Source: SURF-55 sp040755195 (GTDB lineage: Bacteria; Bacillota; Desulfotomaculia; Desulfotomaculales; Ammonificaceae). From it: a stretch of DNA of 64,000 nt. The notes under the pieces are model-generated. The model saw only the letters and a program-made list of their open reading frames with translations, searched no databases and had not been told where the DNA came from. This document shows, piece by piece, positions 51,043 to 59,334 of this stretch. The DNA lies in assembly GCA_040755195.1 (NCBI GenBank), contig JBFMBL010000006.1, positions 20,779 to 84,778 on the forward strand, written 5' to 3'. The number at the start of each line of letters is the position of its first letter. Positions within the stretch are counted from its first letter, which is position 1. Made by a program: the position numbers and the translations under genes.

Positions 51043-51553
51043 GACTTCGATCATAGACAACACAATACTAAATCCAACCAGCCGATCGAGTGCTTTGGTA
51101 TTGCTTTCGACTCTATCGAGGCGCGGCGGGCGCACTTCCTGAAGAAGATGCGCGAGGGTTTGGAAGGGCTCCACGCCAAGCTGGGTGGCGTTCCGTTTAC
51201 AACCGTTGAGGATGCCGTAACGCGGATGAAAGCTTTGCAGAAGTGGCTGGTGAGCGGCGGCGAGGCTTGCCTGCGGGAACTGGCCGAGAGCATGAGGCAT
51301 GGTAAACCGGGGAAGGACCTCTTGCAACGCTGAAAGGATAAGGTCGGCTTCCCGCACGGGGAGATTGACGATATCCTGCGCCTCTCCGACCCGACGTACT
51401 ACACCGCATACCCCAACCCATTTATCGAAGATTTTGTTCGTCATTACGGCAAGCCGTACGATTCCCAGACCGACGGTTACCGGCGCGAGCCTTTTTTTGC
51501 CGCCGACGTAAGCGAAGGGAAGAGACCCTGTCTACAACGCTTACTCCTATCAC
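51043..51553 (+). pseudogene. N-terminal remnant of a defence-type DNA methyltransferase
   Basis: Translates to FGIAFDSIEARRAHFLKKM, then a helical part to GKDLLQR, an in-frame TGA (51331-51333, where W would be expected), then KVGFPHGEIDDILRLSDP, YYTAYPNPFIEDFVRHYG, YRREPFFAADVSEGK, and after a one-base frameshift DPVYNAYSYH. This is the N-terminal region of the DNA methylases of BREX/DUF1156-type loci, which continue with a methylase core. Here the homology stops abruptly at 51553, where a repeat (TTCGCCGTGTCC) begins. Nonsense, frameshift and truncation make it a pseudogene. Confidence 0.65.
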
Positions 51554-51554
51554 T

Positions 51555-51714
51555 TTCGCCGTGTCCGCGTGTGACCGGCCCTTTGCAGAGTGCGCCCGGC
51601 ACTCAGGGTTGTTTATCGTGCTTTTATCGTGCTTGAGCGAAGGATGTGCCGGTTAAGGCAACGGAATGCTGCTTCATAACAGGTACCCTCTGAGTGCTGG
51701 GGACAAACGGCAGC
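51555..51714. repeat. Repeat block closing the broken defence region
   Basis: Contains TTCGCCGTGTCCGCGTG (51555-51571), TGAGTGCTGGGG (51691-51702) and GGGGACAAACGGCAGC (51699-51714), each repeated at 48.1-48.6 kb. No gene in 51554-51904. Confidence 0.55.
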
Positions 51715-51904
51715 CGGCCTTAAAAACATATTTCGAACAAGCTCCAATTTACTGTTTTAGGAAGCACTCCGCTTGCTGAGGCATGTTATCTAAACGTGCA
51801 GGAAGACTGGGAAACAAGTCGAATATATCCAATAACAAACCAAATATTCAACTTCAATTCATTTACACGGCTGGCTCCTTTGCCGGTCACCGTCAAGAGG
51901 TTTT

Positions 51905-52207
51905 ATGACCAATCAAATTGCTTTAAATTTATATTGCGACGAGATTAAGGGAGTTGATATTCTCGATCCCATTTTGTGGAACGAAAAATGGGCGTATATT
52001 GGTATACTTATTGTTCCAGCTTCAGTTGAAGAGGAACTAATCTCTAAGTTGCTTGACAAACGGTGTGGAAACCCGAACGGATCAAAGTTATGGGCTGCCT
52101 GCATGCCTCTTTGTCGGTACCATGAAAAGAATAACAAAGAAGTTCACTATCAAAAAACAGATTCAATGGACCAATTTTGGATTCATTCTATAAAAAACGG
52201 GAACTAA
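51905..52207 (+). pseudogene. Truncated hypothetical protein (DUF3800-like start)
   Basis: 100 residues beginning MTNQIALNLYCDEIKGVDIL with WAYIGILIVPASVEEELISKLL. The start, with a Y-D/E and an IG-type strand, recalls DUF3800 proteins, which are usually over 200 residues, but I am not sure. GTCAAGAGG precedes the ATG. The frame stops early, and the following 80 bp continue in another frame (KDFVNLYSLGKRLNVLNRL) as though the gene were broken. AT-rich compared with its neighbours. Confidence 0.4.
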
Positions 52208-52290
52208 GAATTGAAAGATTTCGTCAACCTGTACTCTTTGGGTAAAAGGCTAAACGTCTTAAACAGATTGCGACCAAGGGAGATGACGGA

Positions 52291-55200
52291 ATGTCGAAGG
52301 GTAAGTTGCCTAGTAAGAAGCCTATAGAGCAGTATGATCATAAAGGCAAAAAGCGGGTTAACAACCCGCCGGTGGGGTTGGTTACGCCGGATACCGACAA
52401 AGAAGCCGGAAAGAAGAGGTATGCTTATGATCCGCATATAGACCCGGCGTTGCAGTTTGACAGCCATCGGAGCAGGGTGGAGAAGATTATTGACGGCGGA
52501 CTTGGAGCGGCGACGCTTGAGGAGGCAAAAACAGCGCTGGCGGAGTTAAAAAGACTGCAGGAGCCTTATCTGAACTGGGCAGGCAAGACGGAACGCACCT
52601 CGTTTGAGGTCCCCACGGTTTCCCTTCACGTTCATGAACGAATTGATTCTCGTACAATTATTGAGGCGGTCCGCAAGAAAAACGGTCAATCCTTTGAGCA
52701 AATGTCCCTGTTTGCCACAAGGGAGGAAAATCCGCCGTTACGAGAGGCCATCGATTTCTATAAACACAAACACAATTGGTCAAACCGCCTTATTGCCGGT
52801 GATTCCCTGCTGGTGATGAACTCGCTGTTAGAGAAAGAGGGAATGGCCGGTCAGGTGCAGATGATTTATATCGACCCGCCTTACGGTATCAAATACGGCT
52901 CGAACTTCCAACCCTTTGTCAACAAGCGCGACGTAAAAGACGGCAAGGATGAAGACCTGACTCAGGAACCGGAGATGATTAAAGCCTTCCGGGACACCTG
53001 GGAGTTGGGGATTCATTCATATTTGAGCTATTTGCGGGACAGGCTGCGGTTGGCGAGGGAACTATTATCGGAGAGTGGGAGCATATTTGTTCAGATATCG
53101 GATGAGAATGTTCATTTGGTACGGTGCTTGTTGGATGAGGTGTTTGGTGTAAAAAACTTCTGCTCAATTATTTCATTCCAAAAAACCACAGGACAAACTG
53201 CTGCCCACCTTGCCGTAACAAGCGACTTTCTTATGTGGTACGCTAAGGAAAAAGATCGGGTAAAGTATCATCAGATATATATTGGGAAAGGTGCAGGCGA
53301 TATAGGTGTAGGGCAATATTGGTTCGTTCAACTAGCAGATGGTGCCCGCCGAGCTTTGTCAAAGGAAGAAAGAATTGATCCATCAGGGCTACCAAAGGGA
53401 GCACGAGTCTTTGCACATAGTGGTACATCTTCACAAACGCGTGGTGCAACAGAGCCTGAACCCTTTCGATTTGAGGGTCGATTATTTACACCGGAAGGCA
53501 ATCGAGGCTGGAGTACCAATTTACAAGGGCTTACCCGATTATCAGCAGCCTACCGGTTAATGGTGGTTGGCAGTACACTGCGTTATGTGCGATTCTTAGA
53601 CGATTTTCCCTTGTATCCTTTGACGGCAGATTGGCCAGACACTGGGGTTAGTGGTTTCGCAGAGCGAAAGGTATACATAGTTCAAACACACCCTCGTGTT
53701 ATAGAGCGCTGCATGCTCATGACTACAGATCCCGGTGATCTGGTTTTTGACCCTACTTGCGGGTCAGGCTCTACCGCTTATGTTGCCGAGCAATGGGGCA
53801 GGCGGTGGATCACTTGCGACACGTCTCGGGTATCTATTACATTGGCAAAGCAACGGTTAATGACATCGGCATTTGATTATTACGAGCTTGCCCATCCGGA
53901 AGAAGGAGTAGGAAGCGGGTTCAAGTACAAGATCGTGCCGCACATAACTTTAAAATCCATCGCCAATAACGAAGAAATTGACCGAATCTGGAATAGGTAT
54001 TACCCCGAAATAGAGAAATCTTTGTCTGACTTAAATAGAGTGGAAGGACTATCCTTGAAGGAATGGGAAGTGCCCTTTGAGTTCAGTCCTAAGTGGTCTT
54101 CCGAAGCCCGTGAGCCTTTTGAACGCTTTAGGCAATTAAAGCAGCAGATGCAAGACAAAATTAATGAAAGCATTCAGCGCAATGCCCAGCCGGAAACCCT
54201 TTACGATCAGCCTTTGGTGGACAACTCCAAAACAAGAATAACCGGACCTTTCACCGTTGAGGCGGTACCCGCTCCGGCGGTTTTGCCGTTGGATAGTGGC
54301 GAGTGGACAGTGGATAGTGGCGAGTGGACAGTGGATAGTGGCGAGTGGCAAGTGGCGAGTGGACAGCCGTTGGCAGAGGATCAAGGTGATTTAACTAATC
54401 ACTCACCACTAATCACTAACCACTTCTCACTAACCCCTGACAACTCAATCGCCCGTTCCGGTGAGACCCTGCGCCAGGCGGAATGGCGGGCGGAATTGTT
54501 CAAGTGCGGTATCCGCGGGAAGAACATGCAGCGCATTCTTTTTTCACGTGTTGAACCGCTGGCGGGAACGCGCTGGCTGCACGCCGATGCGGAGACCAAG
54601 CCCAACGAACTGGGAGCCGATCATGTCAAAGATCAGGGACGGACATATTTGAGTCCGCAAAGGGCGGTTATCTCTTTCGGTCCGGAGCACGGGCCTCTCG
54701 AGCAGCGGCAGGTGGCTCTGGCCATCGAGGAAGCGCAAACCCTTGTGCCTAAACCGAAGCTGATCATTTTCGCCGCGTTCCAGTTTGATCCGGAGGCGGC
54801 CAAGGACATTGACGAGACCGACTGGCCGGGTGTAACGCTGCTCAAAGTGCAGATGAATACCGATCTTCTTACCGACGACCTTAAAAAGAAACGCGCCGGC
54901 AACGAAAGCTTCTGGCTCATCGGTCAACCGGACGTGAGAGTGGTGAGTGAAGAGTGGTTAGTGGATAGCTCAAACAGGAGGCTCTTATCTTATGAGCTCT
55001 GTAAAAAGTTATCGGGATTTGATAGCCTGGCAGAAATCAATCGCCTTGGTTCAAAAGATATATCAATTTACGCAGCGATTTCCCAAAGAAGAGATTTATG
55101 GGTTGTCATCGCAAATCAGGAGGGCTGCGGTATCGGTTCCGGCGAATATAGCGGAGGGTCAGGCGAGGAGCAGCAGGGGGGAGTTCAAGCAGTTTCTCGG

Positions 55201-55707
55201 CATGGCGAAGGGTTCGCTGGCCGAATTGGAAACGCTTCTGATTTTGTCAGAGAAATTGACCTTCTTGGAAAGGACAAATGCGGAAGAATTATTGAACAAC
55301 TGCGAAGAAATAAACAAATTGTTGAACGGGCTTCTAAAATCACTATCCACTCGCCACTGACCACTCGCCACTTAATACAGGTGGAGGTGCTGGGCTTCGA
55401 TTATTACAACACAAAGACCGGCGCAATCGAGTCGGGTAGTCCGGAGAAAATCGCCATGTGGATGCTGGATACGGACTACGACGGCAGGAGCCTTTTCCCC
55501 AGACAGGTTTTCTTCCCAATGGCCGGGGAAAAGGACGGCTGGTCGCGGCTTGCGAAGAACCTGAAAGCCGAAATAGACGCTGATTTGATCGAAGCCTACC
55601 GGGGCACGGTCTCCCTGCCTTTTGAGATAGGCGATAACCGGCGCATTGCGGTGAAAATTGTTGACGACCGCGGCATCGAAAGCCTCAAAATCACCGGGGT
55701 TGAATGA
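52291..55707 (+). CDS. mod: Type III restriction-modification DNA methyltransferase (Mod)
   Basis: 1138-residue N6-adenine/beta-class methylase. Catalytic DPPY is at residues 195-198 (YIDPPYGIKYG) and the AdoMet motif FDPTCGSGSTA at 486, the beta order. The C-terminal end (VEVLGFDYYNTKTG ... MWMLDTDYDGRSLFPRQVFFPM) is the family norm. Two stretches do not belong to the family: residues 667-716 (DSGEWTV repeats, from a heptamer tract) and 882-1029, translated out of frame through an inserted four-helix-bundle gene. The frame is open throughout. ATG 52291 follows AAGGGAG; the res gene overlaps the stop. Confidence 0.92.
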   Translation: MSKGKLPSKKPIEQYDHKGKKRVNNPPVGLVTPDTDKEAGKKRYAYDPHIDPALQFDSHRSRVEKIIDGGLGAATLEEAKTALAELKRLQEPYLNWAGKTERTSFEVPTVSLHVHERIDSRTIIEAVRKKNGQSFEQMSLFATREENPPLREAIDFYKHKHNWSNRLIAGDSLLVMNSLLEKEGMAGQVQMIYIDPPYGIKYGSNFQPFVNKRDVKDGKDEDLTQEPEMIKAFRDTWELGIHSYLSYLRDRLRLARELLSESGSIFVQISDENVHLVRCLLDEVFGVKNFCSIISFQKTTGQTAAHLAVTSDFLMWYAKEKDRVKYHQIYIGKGAGDIGVGQYWFVQLADGARRALSKEERIDPSGLPKGARVFAHSGTSSQTRGATEPEPFRFEGRLFTPEGNRGWSTNLQGLTRLSAAYRLMVVGSTLRYVRFLDDFPLYPLTADWPDTGVSGFAERKVYIVQTHPRVIERCMLMTTDPGDLVFDPTCGSGSTAYVAEQWGRRWITCDTSRVSITLAKQRLMTSAFDYYELAHPEEGVGSGFKYKIVPHITLKSIANNEEIDRIWNRYYPEIEKSLSDLNRVEGLSLKEWEVPFEFSPKWSSEAREPFERFRQLKQQMQDKINESIQRNAQPETLYDQPLVDNSKTRITGPFTVEAVPAPAVLPLDSGEWTVDSGEWTVDSGEWQVASGQPLAEDQGDLTNHSPLITNHFSLTPDNSIARSGETLRQAEWRAELFKCGIRGKNMQRILFSRVEPLAGTRWLHADAETKPNELGADHVKDQGRTYLSPQRAVISFGPEHGPLEQRQVALAIEEAQTLVPKPKLIIFAAFQFDPEAAKDIDETDWPGVTLLKVQMNTDLLTDDLKKKRAGNESFWLIGQPDVRVVSEEWLVDSSNRRLLSYELCKKLSGFDSLAEINRLGSKDISIYAAISQRRDLWVVIANQEGCGIGSGEYSGGSGEEQQGGVQAVSRHGEGFAGRIGNASDFVREIDLLGKDKCGRIIEQLRRNKQIVERASKITIHSPLTTRHLIQVEVLGFDYYNTKTGAIESGSPEKIAMWMLDTDYDGRSLFPRQVFFPMAGEKDGWSRLAKNLKAEIDADLIEAYRGTVSLPFEIGDNRRIAVKIVDDRGIESLKITGVE
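54291..54437. repeat. Paired inverted heptamer arms inside mod
   Basis: Left arm 54291-54366: ten or so units of the type GTGGNNA (GTGGCGA, GTGGACA, GTGGATA). Right arm 54393-54437: units of the type CACTNNN (CACTCAC, CACTAAT, CACTAAC, CACTTCT). They face each other 26 bp apart and would pair in RNA. In mod they give a 7-residue repeat (DSGEWTV). No gene lies between the arms. Confidence 0.8.
54934..55374. mobile_element. Inserted cassette: four-helix-bundle gene between inverted heptamer arms
   Basis: Left arm 54934-54969 (units GTGAGAG, TGGTGAG, GTGGTTA, GTGGATA) and right arm 55341-55374 (CACTATC, CACTCGC, CACTGAC, CACTCGC) are inverted and bracket a gene with its own ribosome binding site. 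The surrounding mod sequence (GNESFWLIGQPDV before, VEVLGFDYYN after) is normally separated by only some 15-20 residues in this family. So about 440 bp have been inserted, leaving the mod frame open. Confidence 0.7.
54992..55360 (+). CDS. Four-helix bundle protein (S23/IVS family)
   Basis: 122-residue protein nested in the +1 frame of mod. The family pattern is strong: YRDLIAWQKSIALVQKIYQFTQRFPKEE at the start, YGLSSQIRRAAVSVPANIAEGQAR in the middle, and EFKQFLGMAKGSLAELETLLILS after. These proteins, encoded in the intervening sequences of some 23S rRNA genes and related to Avd of diversity-generating retroelements, form basic helical bundles that bind RNA or DNA. AGGAGG lies 10 bases before the ATG, so it is translated on its own. 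The last residues fall in the repeat arm. Confidence 0.88.
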   Translation: MSSVKSYRDLIAWQKSIALVQKIYQFTQRFPKEEIYGLSSQIRRAAVSVPANIAEGQARSSRGEFKQFLGMAKGSLAELETLLILSEKLTFLERTNAEELLNNCEEINKLLNGLLKSLSTRH

Positions 55708-58487
55708 TGGGTAAGAAATCAATAGACCAGTTAATCATTAACTCCCCCTATGAGGAGCCCAAGCAATACTGGAGCTACGACCGGGAGACCCGTTTATTCT
55801 CGTTGAAAGAAGGCAGGCGTCCGGCCGGGTACGTTATTGCTTCGGAACACTCCAAGACGTTCGATGATCCGGGGGTGTTTATCGAACTGCCCCTGGTAAA
55901 CCGGATCCGCCCTCGCGTGAAGGCCTGGCGCGAGGCGGGATACCTCGGTGTTACGGGGATAACCAAACGTTTGCTGGAACACTGGTCCAATCCGGAGGAG
56001 CGGGAATACCGGCGGTTTTTCTTCTGCCAGTTGGAAGCCATCGAAACGCTTATCTGGCTTGCCGAAGCTCCGGCGGCGGAAAAGGTTGGGATAGAGATAC
56101 CATCGGACGGCGGGCCGTTTTGGCGGCTGTGCGCCAAGATGGCTACGGGTACGGGCAAGACGATTGTAATGGCGATGCTGATCGCCTGGCAGGTACTGAA
56201 CAAGGTCACTTACCCGCAGGATACCCGTTTTTCTAAGAATATTTTTGTTGTGGCGCCGGGACTTACGGTGAAGAACCGTTTGCAGGTCCTTGTTCCGGCT
56301 GGGACCGGCAACTATTATGAGGAGTTTAACATTGTCCCCGGCGGTCTTCTGGACAGGCTTCGTCAGGGGAAGGTGCTTATCCGCAACTGGCACGTGCTGA
56401 ACTGGGAAACCGAGGAGCAGGTTGCCAAGAAGAAAAGCGTGGACAAGCGCGGTGTAAAGAGCAATGAAGCATACGTTCGTGACGTCCTCGGGGAACTTGC
56501 CGGCGCAAGGAATATTGTTGTGATTAACGATGAGGCGCACCATGCCTGGCGCATACCCGCGGAATCCAAAGTAAGAGGCTTAAAGAAGGAGGATATAGAA
56601 CAGGCCACCAAGTGGGTCGGCGGTCTGGACCGGATTCATACCGGCCGCGGAATCCTTTCGTGCTATGATTTCTCGGCGACACCGTTCGCTCCGTCAGGAA
56701 AGAAAAGTTCGGAAGAAGCTTTGTTCGGCTGGATAGTAAGCGATTTCGGGCTGAACGACGCCATCGAATCGGGCCTGGTCAAGACGCCCAGGGTTGTGGT
56801 TCGCGATGACGGGGTTCCGGACGCAAAGACATATAAGTCGAAACTCTACCATATTTACGAGTGGGTTAAAGACGACCTGAACCGTAAGGCGGAGGAGCAT
56901 GAGTCTCTGCCTGATCTGGTTATCAACGGATATTACCTTTTGGGGAAAGATTGGCTTGAAACGGCCAGGATGTGGGAATCGCAAGGATTCCGGACGCCGC
57001 CGGTTATGATTTCTGTCGCCAACCGGACGGAAACAGCGGCGCGTATCAAGTACGCGTTTGACCACAAAAAAATCCGGATTGACGAGCTTTGTATTCCCGA
57101 AAGAACGTTACATATCGACTCCAAGGTTCTCGATATGGCGGAATCACAAGAAGAAGCCGGCTTCTTTGAGGACGCCGCCGGAGATGAAGGCTTAAATGAC
57201 GAACCGGTACGCAAACTTTCTAAGAGAGAGCAGGCGGAACTCCTACGCCAAACTGTTGATACCGTGGGCCGGGAGGGAAAACCGGGAGAGCAAATCCAAA
57301 AGGTTATCTCCGTCGGCATGCTTTCGGAAGGCTGGGACGCAAAGACCGTTACCCACGTAATGGGCCTGCGTGCGTTCTCCAGCCAACTGTTGTGCGAGCA
57401 GGTGGTAGGTAGGGGCTTGAGGAGGACATCTTACGAGATCAATCCAGAGACGGGATTGTTCGATGCGGAGTACGTAAACATTTTTGGCGTCCCGTTTACC
57501 TTCCTGCCGCACGAGTCGCAGGACGGACCGCCGCCTCCGCCGCCGTCGCCTAAGACTAAGATAGAACCTGTCAATGAAAAGCAGCAGTATGAGATCAACT
57601 GGCCGAATATCATTCGTATCGACCATATTTACAAGCCGGAACTGAAACTGAATGTAGATGAAGTAAAGCCTCTGGAATTAAACGCTTATGAAACGCCGAC
57701 ATTAGCGGAACTTGCGCCTATTATCGAAGGTAAACCCGACGTTACAAAAATTTCAGAGATTAGCCTCGAAGATCTGGGCCGGAAATACAGAACGCAAAAG
57801 ATTGTATTTGAGGCGGCGGCAGAAGTATTCGACCAGATGAAACCGAGTTGGAAGGGAAAAAGAGAGTACTTGCTTGCGCAAGTGATCCGCCTTGTAGAAA
57901 GGTTCATCAAGTCTGACAAGATTCACATTTCCCCTGCTCTTTTTAACAATAATGAAATGAAGCGCCGGGTATTGCTGACGCTTAATATGAGCAAAGTAGT
58001 GCACCATATTTGGGGGGCCATCTGTTCGGAAAGTACGGAAGCCATGGTTCCGGTATTCGACGGCGAAAAGCCTATCCGTTCAACAGGTGACATGCGTCCC
58101 TGGTACACATCAAAACCCTGCGAGTATACAAAGAAATCGCACATAAACCTATGCGTTTTTGACAGCGCATGGGAAGCCGGCGATGCTTTTGAATTGGACC
58201 GGAATCCAAACGTGGATGCCTGGGTGAAAAACGACCATCTGGGATTCGAGATCCTTTACGTTTATGAGGGGACTATACGAAAATACCGGCCGGATTTCAT
58301 CATCCGGTTGAAAACGGGCGAGTTTCTTATTCTTGAAACAAAGGGACAGGAGACTGAACAGGACAAAAGAAAACATGAATCTTTAGACGACTGGGTAAAA
58401 GCGGTCAACGCGCACAGCGGTTTCGGCCGCTGGCGCCGGGCGGTAACCAGAGAGCCCGGCGAAATTGCGGCGGTGCTTGCGGAATGA
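55704..58487 (+). CDS. res: Type III restriction endonuclease subunit R (Res)
   Basis: 927-residue helicase-nuclease partner of Mod. Superfamily 2 motifs: Walker A ATGTGKT near residue 147, DEAH at 276-279, SATPFA, and motif VI-type QVVGRGLRR. The C-terminal PD-(D/E)XK nuclease has YRPDFIIRL and FLILETKG near residue 865-885. Start ATG 55704 (or 55707) overlaps the mod stop, so the two are coupled. Length is normal and the gene looks intact. A diverged copy of its last 35 codons appears at 59137-59245. Confidence 0.95.
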   Translation: MMGKKSIDQLIINSPYEEPKQYWSYDRETRLFSLKEGRRPAGYVIASEHSKTFDDPGVFIELPLVNRIRPRVKAWREAGYLGVTGITKRLLEHWSNPEEREYRRFFFCQLEAIETLIWLAEAPAAEKVGIEIPSDGGPFWRLCAKMATGTGKTIVMAMLIAWQVLNKVTYPQDTRFSKNIFVVAPGLTVKNRLQVLVPAGTGNYYEEFNIVPGGLLDRLRQGKVLIRNWHVLNWETEEQVAKKKSVDKRGVKSNEAYVRDVLGELAGARNIVVINDEAHHAWRIPAESKVRGLKKEDIEQATKWVGGLDRIHTGRGILSCYDFSATPFAPSGKKSSEEALFGWIVSDFGLNDAIESGLVKTPRVVVRDDGVPDAKTYKSKLYHIYEWVKDDLNRKAEEHESLPDLVINGYYLLGKDWLETARMWESQGFRTPPVMISVANRTETAARIKYAFDHKKIRIDELCIPERTLHIDSKVLDMAESQEEAGFFEDAAGDEGLNDEPVRKLSKREQAELLRQTVDTVGREGKPGEQIQKVISVGMLSEGWDAKTVTHVMGLRAFSSQLLCEQVVGRGLRRTSYEINPETGLFDAEYVNIFGVPFTFLPHESQDGPPPPPPSPKTKIEPVNEKQQYEINWPNIIRIDHIYKPELKLNVDEVKPLELNAYETPTLAELAPIIEGKPDVTKISEISLEDLGRKYRTQKIVFEAAAEVFDQMKPSWKGKREYLLAQVIRLVERFIKSDKIHISPALFNNNEMKRRVLLTLNMSKVVHHIWGAICSESTEAMVPVFDGEKPIRSTGDMRPWYTSKPCEYTKKSHINLCVFDSAWEAGDAFELDRNPNVDAWVKNDHLGFEILYVYEGTIRKYRPDFIIRLKTGEFLILETKGQETEQDKRKHESLDDWVKAVNAHSGFGRWRRAVTREPGEIAAVLAE

Positions 58488-58658
58488 AGAGGCGAATCAG
58501 AAAATTCTGAGCCGGGGTTTGAGCGGCTTTACAACCTGTTTTGACAGTAACATCATGTGCATCTTTTGATGCGATATTTTTGATGCGATGATGGTAAAAT
58601 AAGTAAAGAGGCTATGGGGATTCGGTAGTGAGTCCGGAGGCGAAAGGAGCGATTTTTA

Positions 58659-58835
58659 ATGAAAGGCTTAAATTTGGATAAGGACAAAATAAGTGAATTT
58701 TGTAAAAGTCACGATATGGTTTTTCTCGGGCTTTTCGGTTCATTTGCCCGCGGCGACCAAAGACTTGAAAGCGACGTGGATTTCGTCGTTCGTTTTTCAA
58801 GAGAAGGGAAAGTCCTTTATGAGCGCAGTGGATAG
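58659..58835 (+). pseudogene. MNT-type nucleotidyltransferase, truncated
   Basis: 58 residues: MKGLNLDKDKISEFCKSHD then FLGLFGSFARGDQRLESDVDF, the GSxxRG...SDxDxx nucleotidyltransferase motif of MntA antitoxins. The frame ends after the second Asp motif (VLYERSG stop), so at least the last third is lost. GAAAGGAGC precedes the ATG. It forms a broken pair with the HEPN remnant that follows. Confidence 0.75.
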
Positions 58836-58862
58836 CGAAATCATGCGAAAGGTCAGCCAGTG

Positions 58863-59119
58863 CTCGCTTATGGAGATGAGGATCTCCGGTTAGCGCACCA
58901 TGCTTTGACCGTAGCGAACATGGTGTTTGGACCGAAACTGTCCATGATGCGGAAGAATTAACTCCTTTTGCAATCACTACGCGCTATCCCGGTATAGACG
59001 AAGAAGTGACCAAAGAAGAAGCGCTCCGCGCTATTGAGATTGCATCTTGTGTGAGACAAAGAGTTAGGGCCGTTCTATTGCAGGAAGGCATGAATCTGCC
59101 CAAGGAGTCCGAATTGTAA
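58863..59119 (+). pseudogene. HEPN-domain remnant (HepT-like), internal deletion
   Basis: Two pieces in different frames: LAYGDEDLRLAHHALTVANM (helix 1, 58867-58930) and DAEELTPFAITTRYPGIDEE, EALRAIEIASCVRQRVRAVL (helices 3-4, ending TAA at 59117-59119). The normally intervening helix 2 with its RX4-6H motif is missing. Toxin function is therefore lost. It follows the truncated MNT gene. Confidence 0.7.
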
Positions 59120-59136
59120 AGACTACGATCTTCTTG

Positions 59137-59245
59137 GATGAATGGTCAAGCGGTCAACGCACACGGCGGTTTTGGCCGCCGGCGCCGGGCGGTGACCCGA
59201 AATCCGGGTGAGATTGCGGGGATACTGGCGACGATTGCGGTTTAG
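59137..59245 (+). pseudogene. Second res 3' end remnant
   Basis: Translates to AVNAHGGFGRRRRAVTRNPG then EIAGILATIAV stop, a diverged version of the Res C-terminus at 58390-58487 (AVNAHSGFGRWRRAVTREPG). The nucleotide match is high but not identical, so it is a relic of a different res allele rather than a recent copy. No upstream gene body. Confidence 0.75.
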
Positions 59246-59334
59246 CTGAGTTTTGTCTTGAGCTCTGCTGCAAAATTTTATCTATTTTAATAACAAAAAT
59301 GTTATAATTGTTTAGGTTCGGAGATAAGCTTTTA

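Noticed and set aside
51331..51333. TGA as selenocysteine codon
   Set aside because: The methylase has no Cys/Sec at that place, the gene is also frameshifted and truncated, and no SECIS-like stem follows.
54291..54437. CRISPR array
   Set aside because: The repeats are 7 bp with no spacers, inverted arms, and no cas genes in the window.
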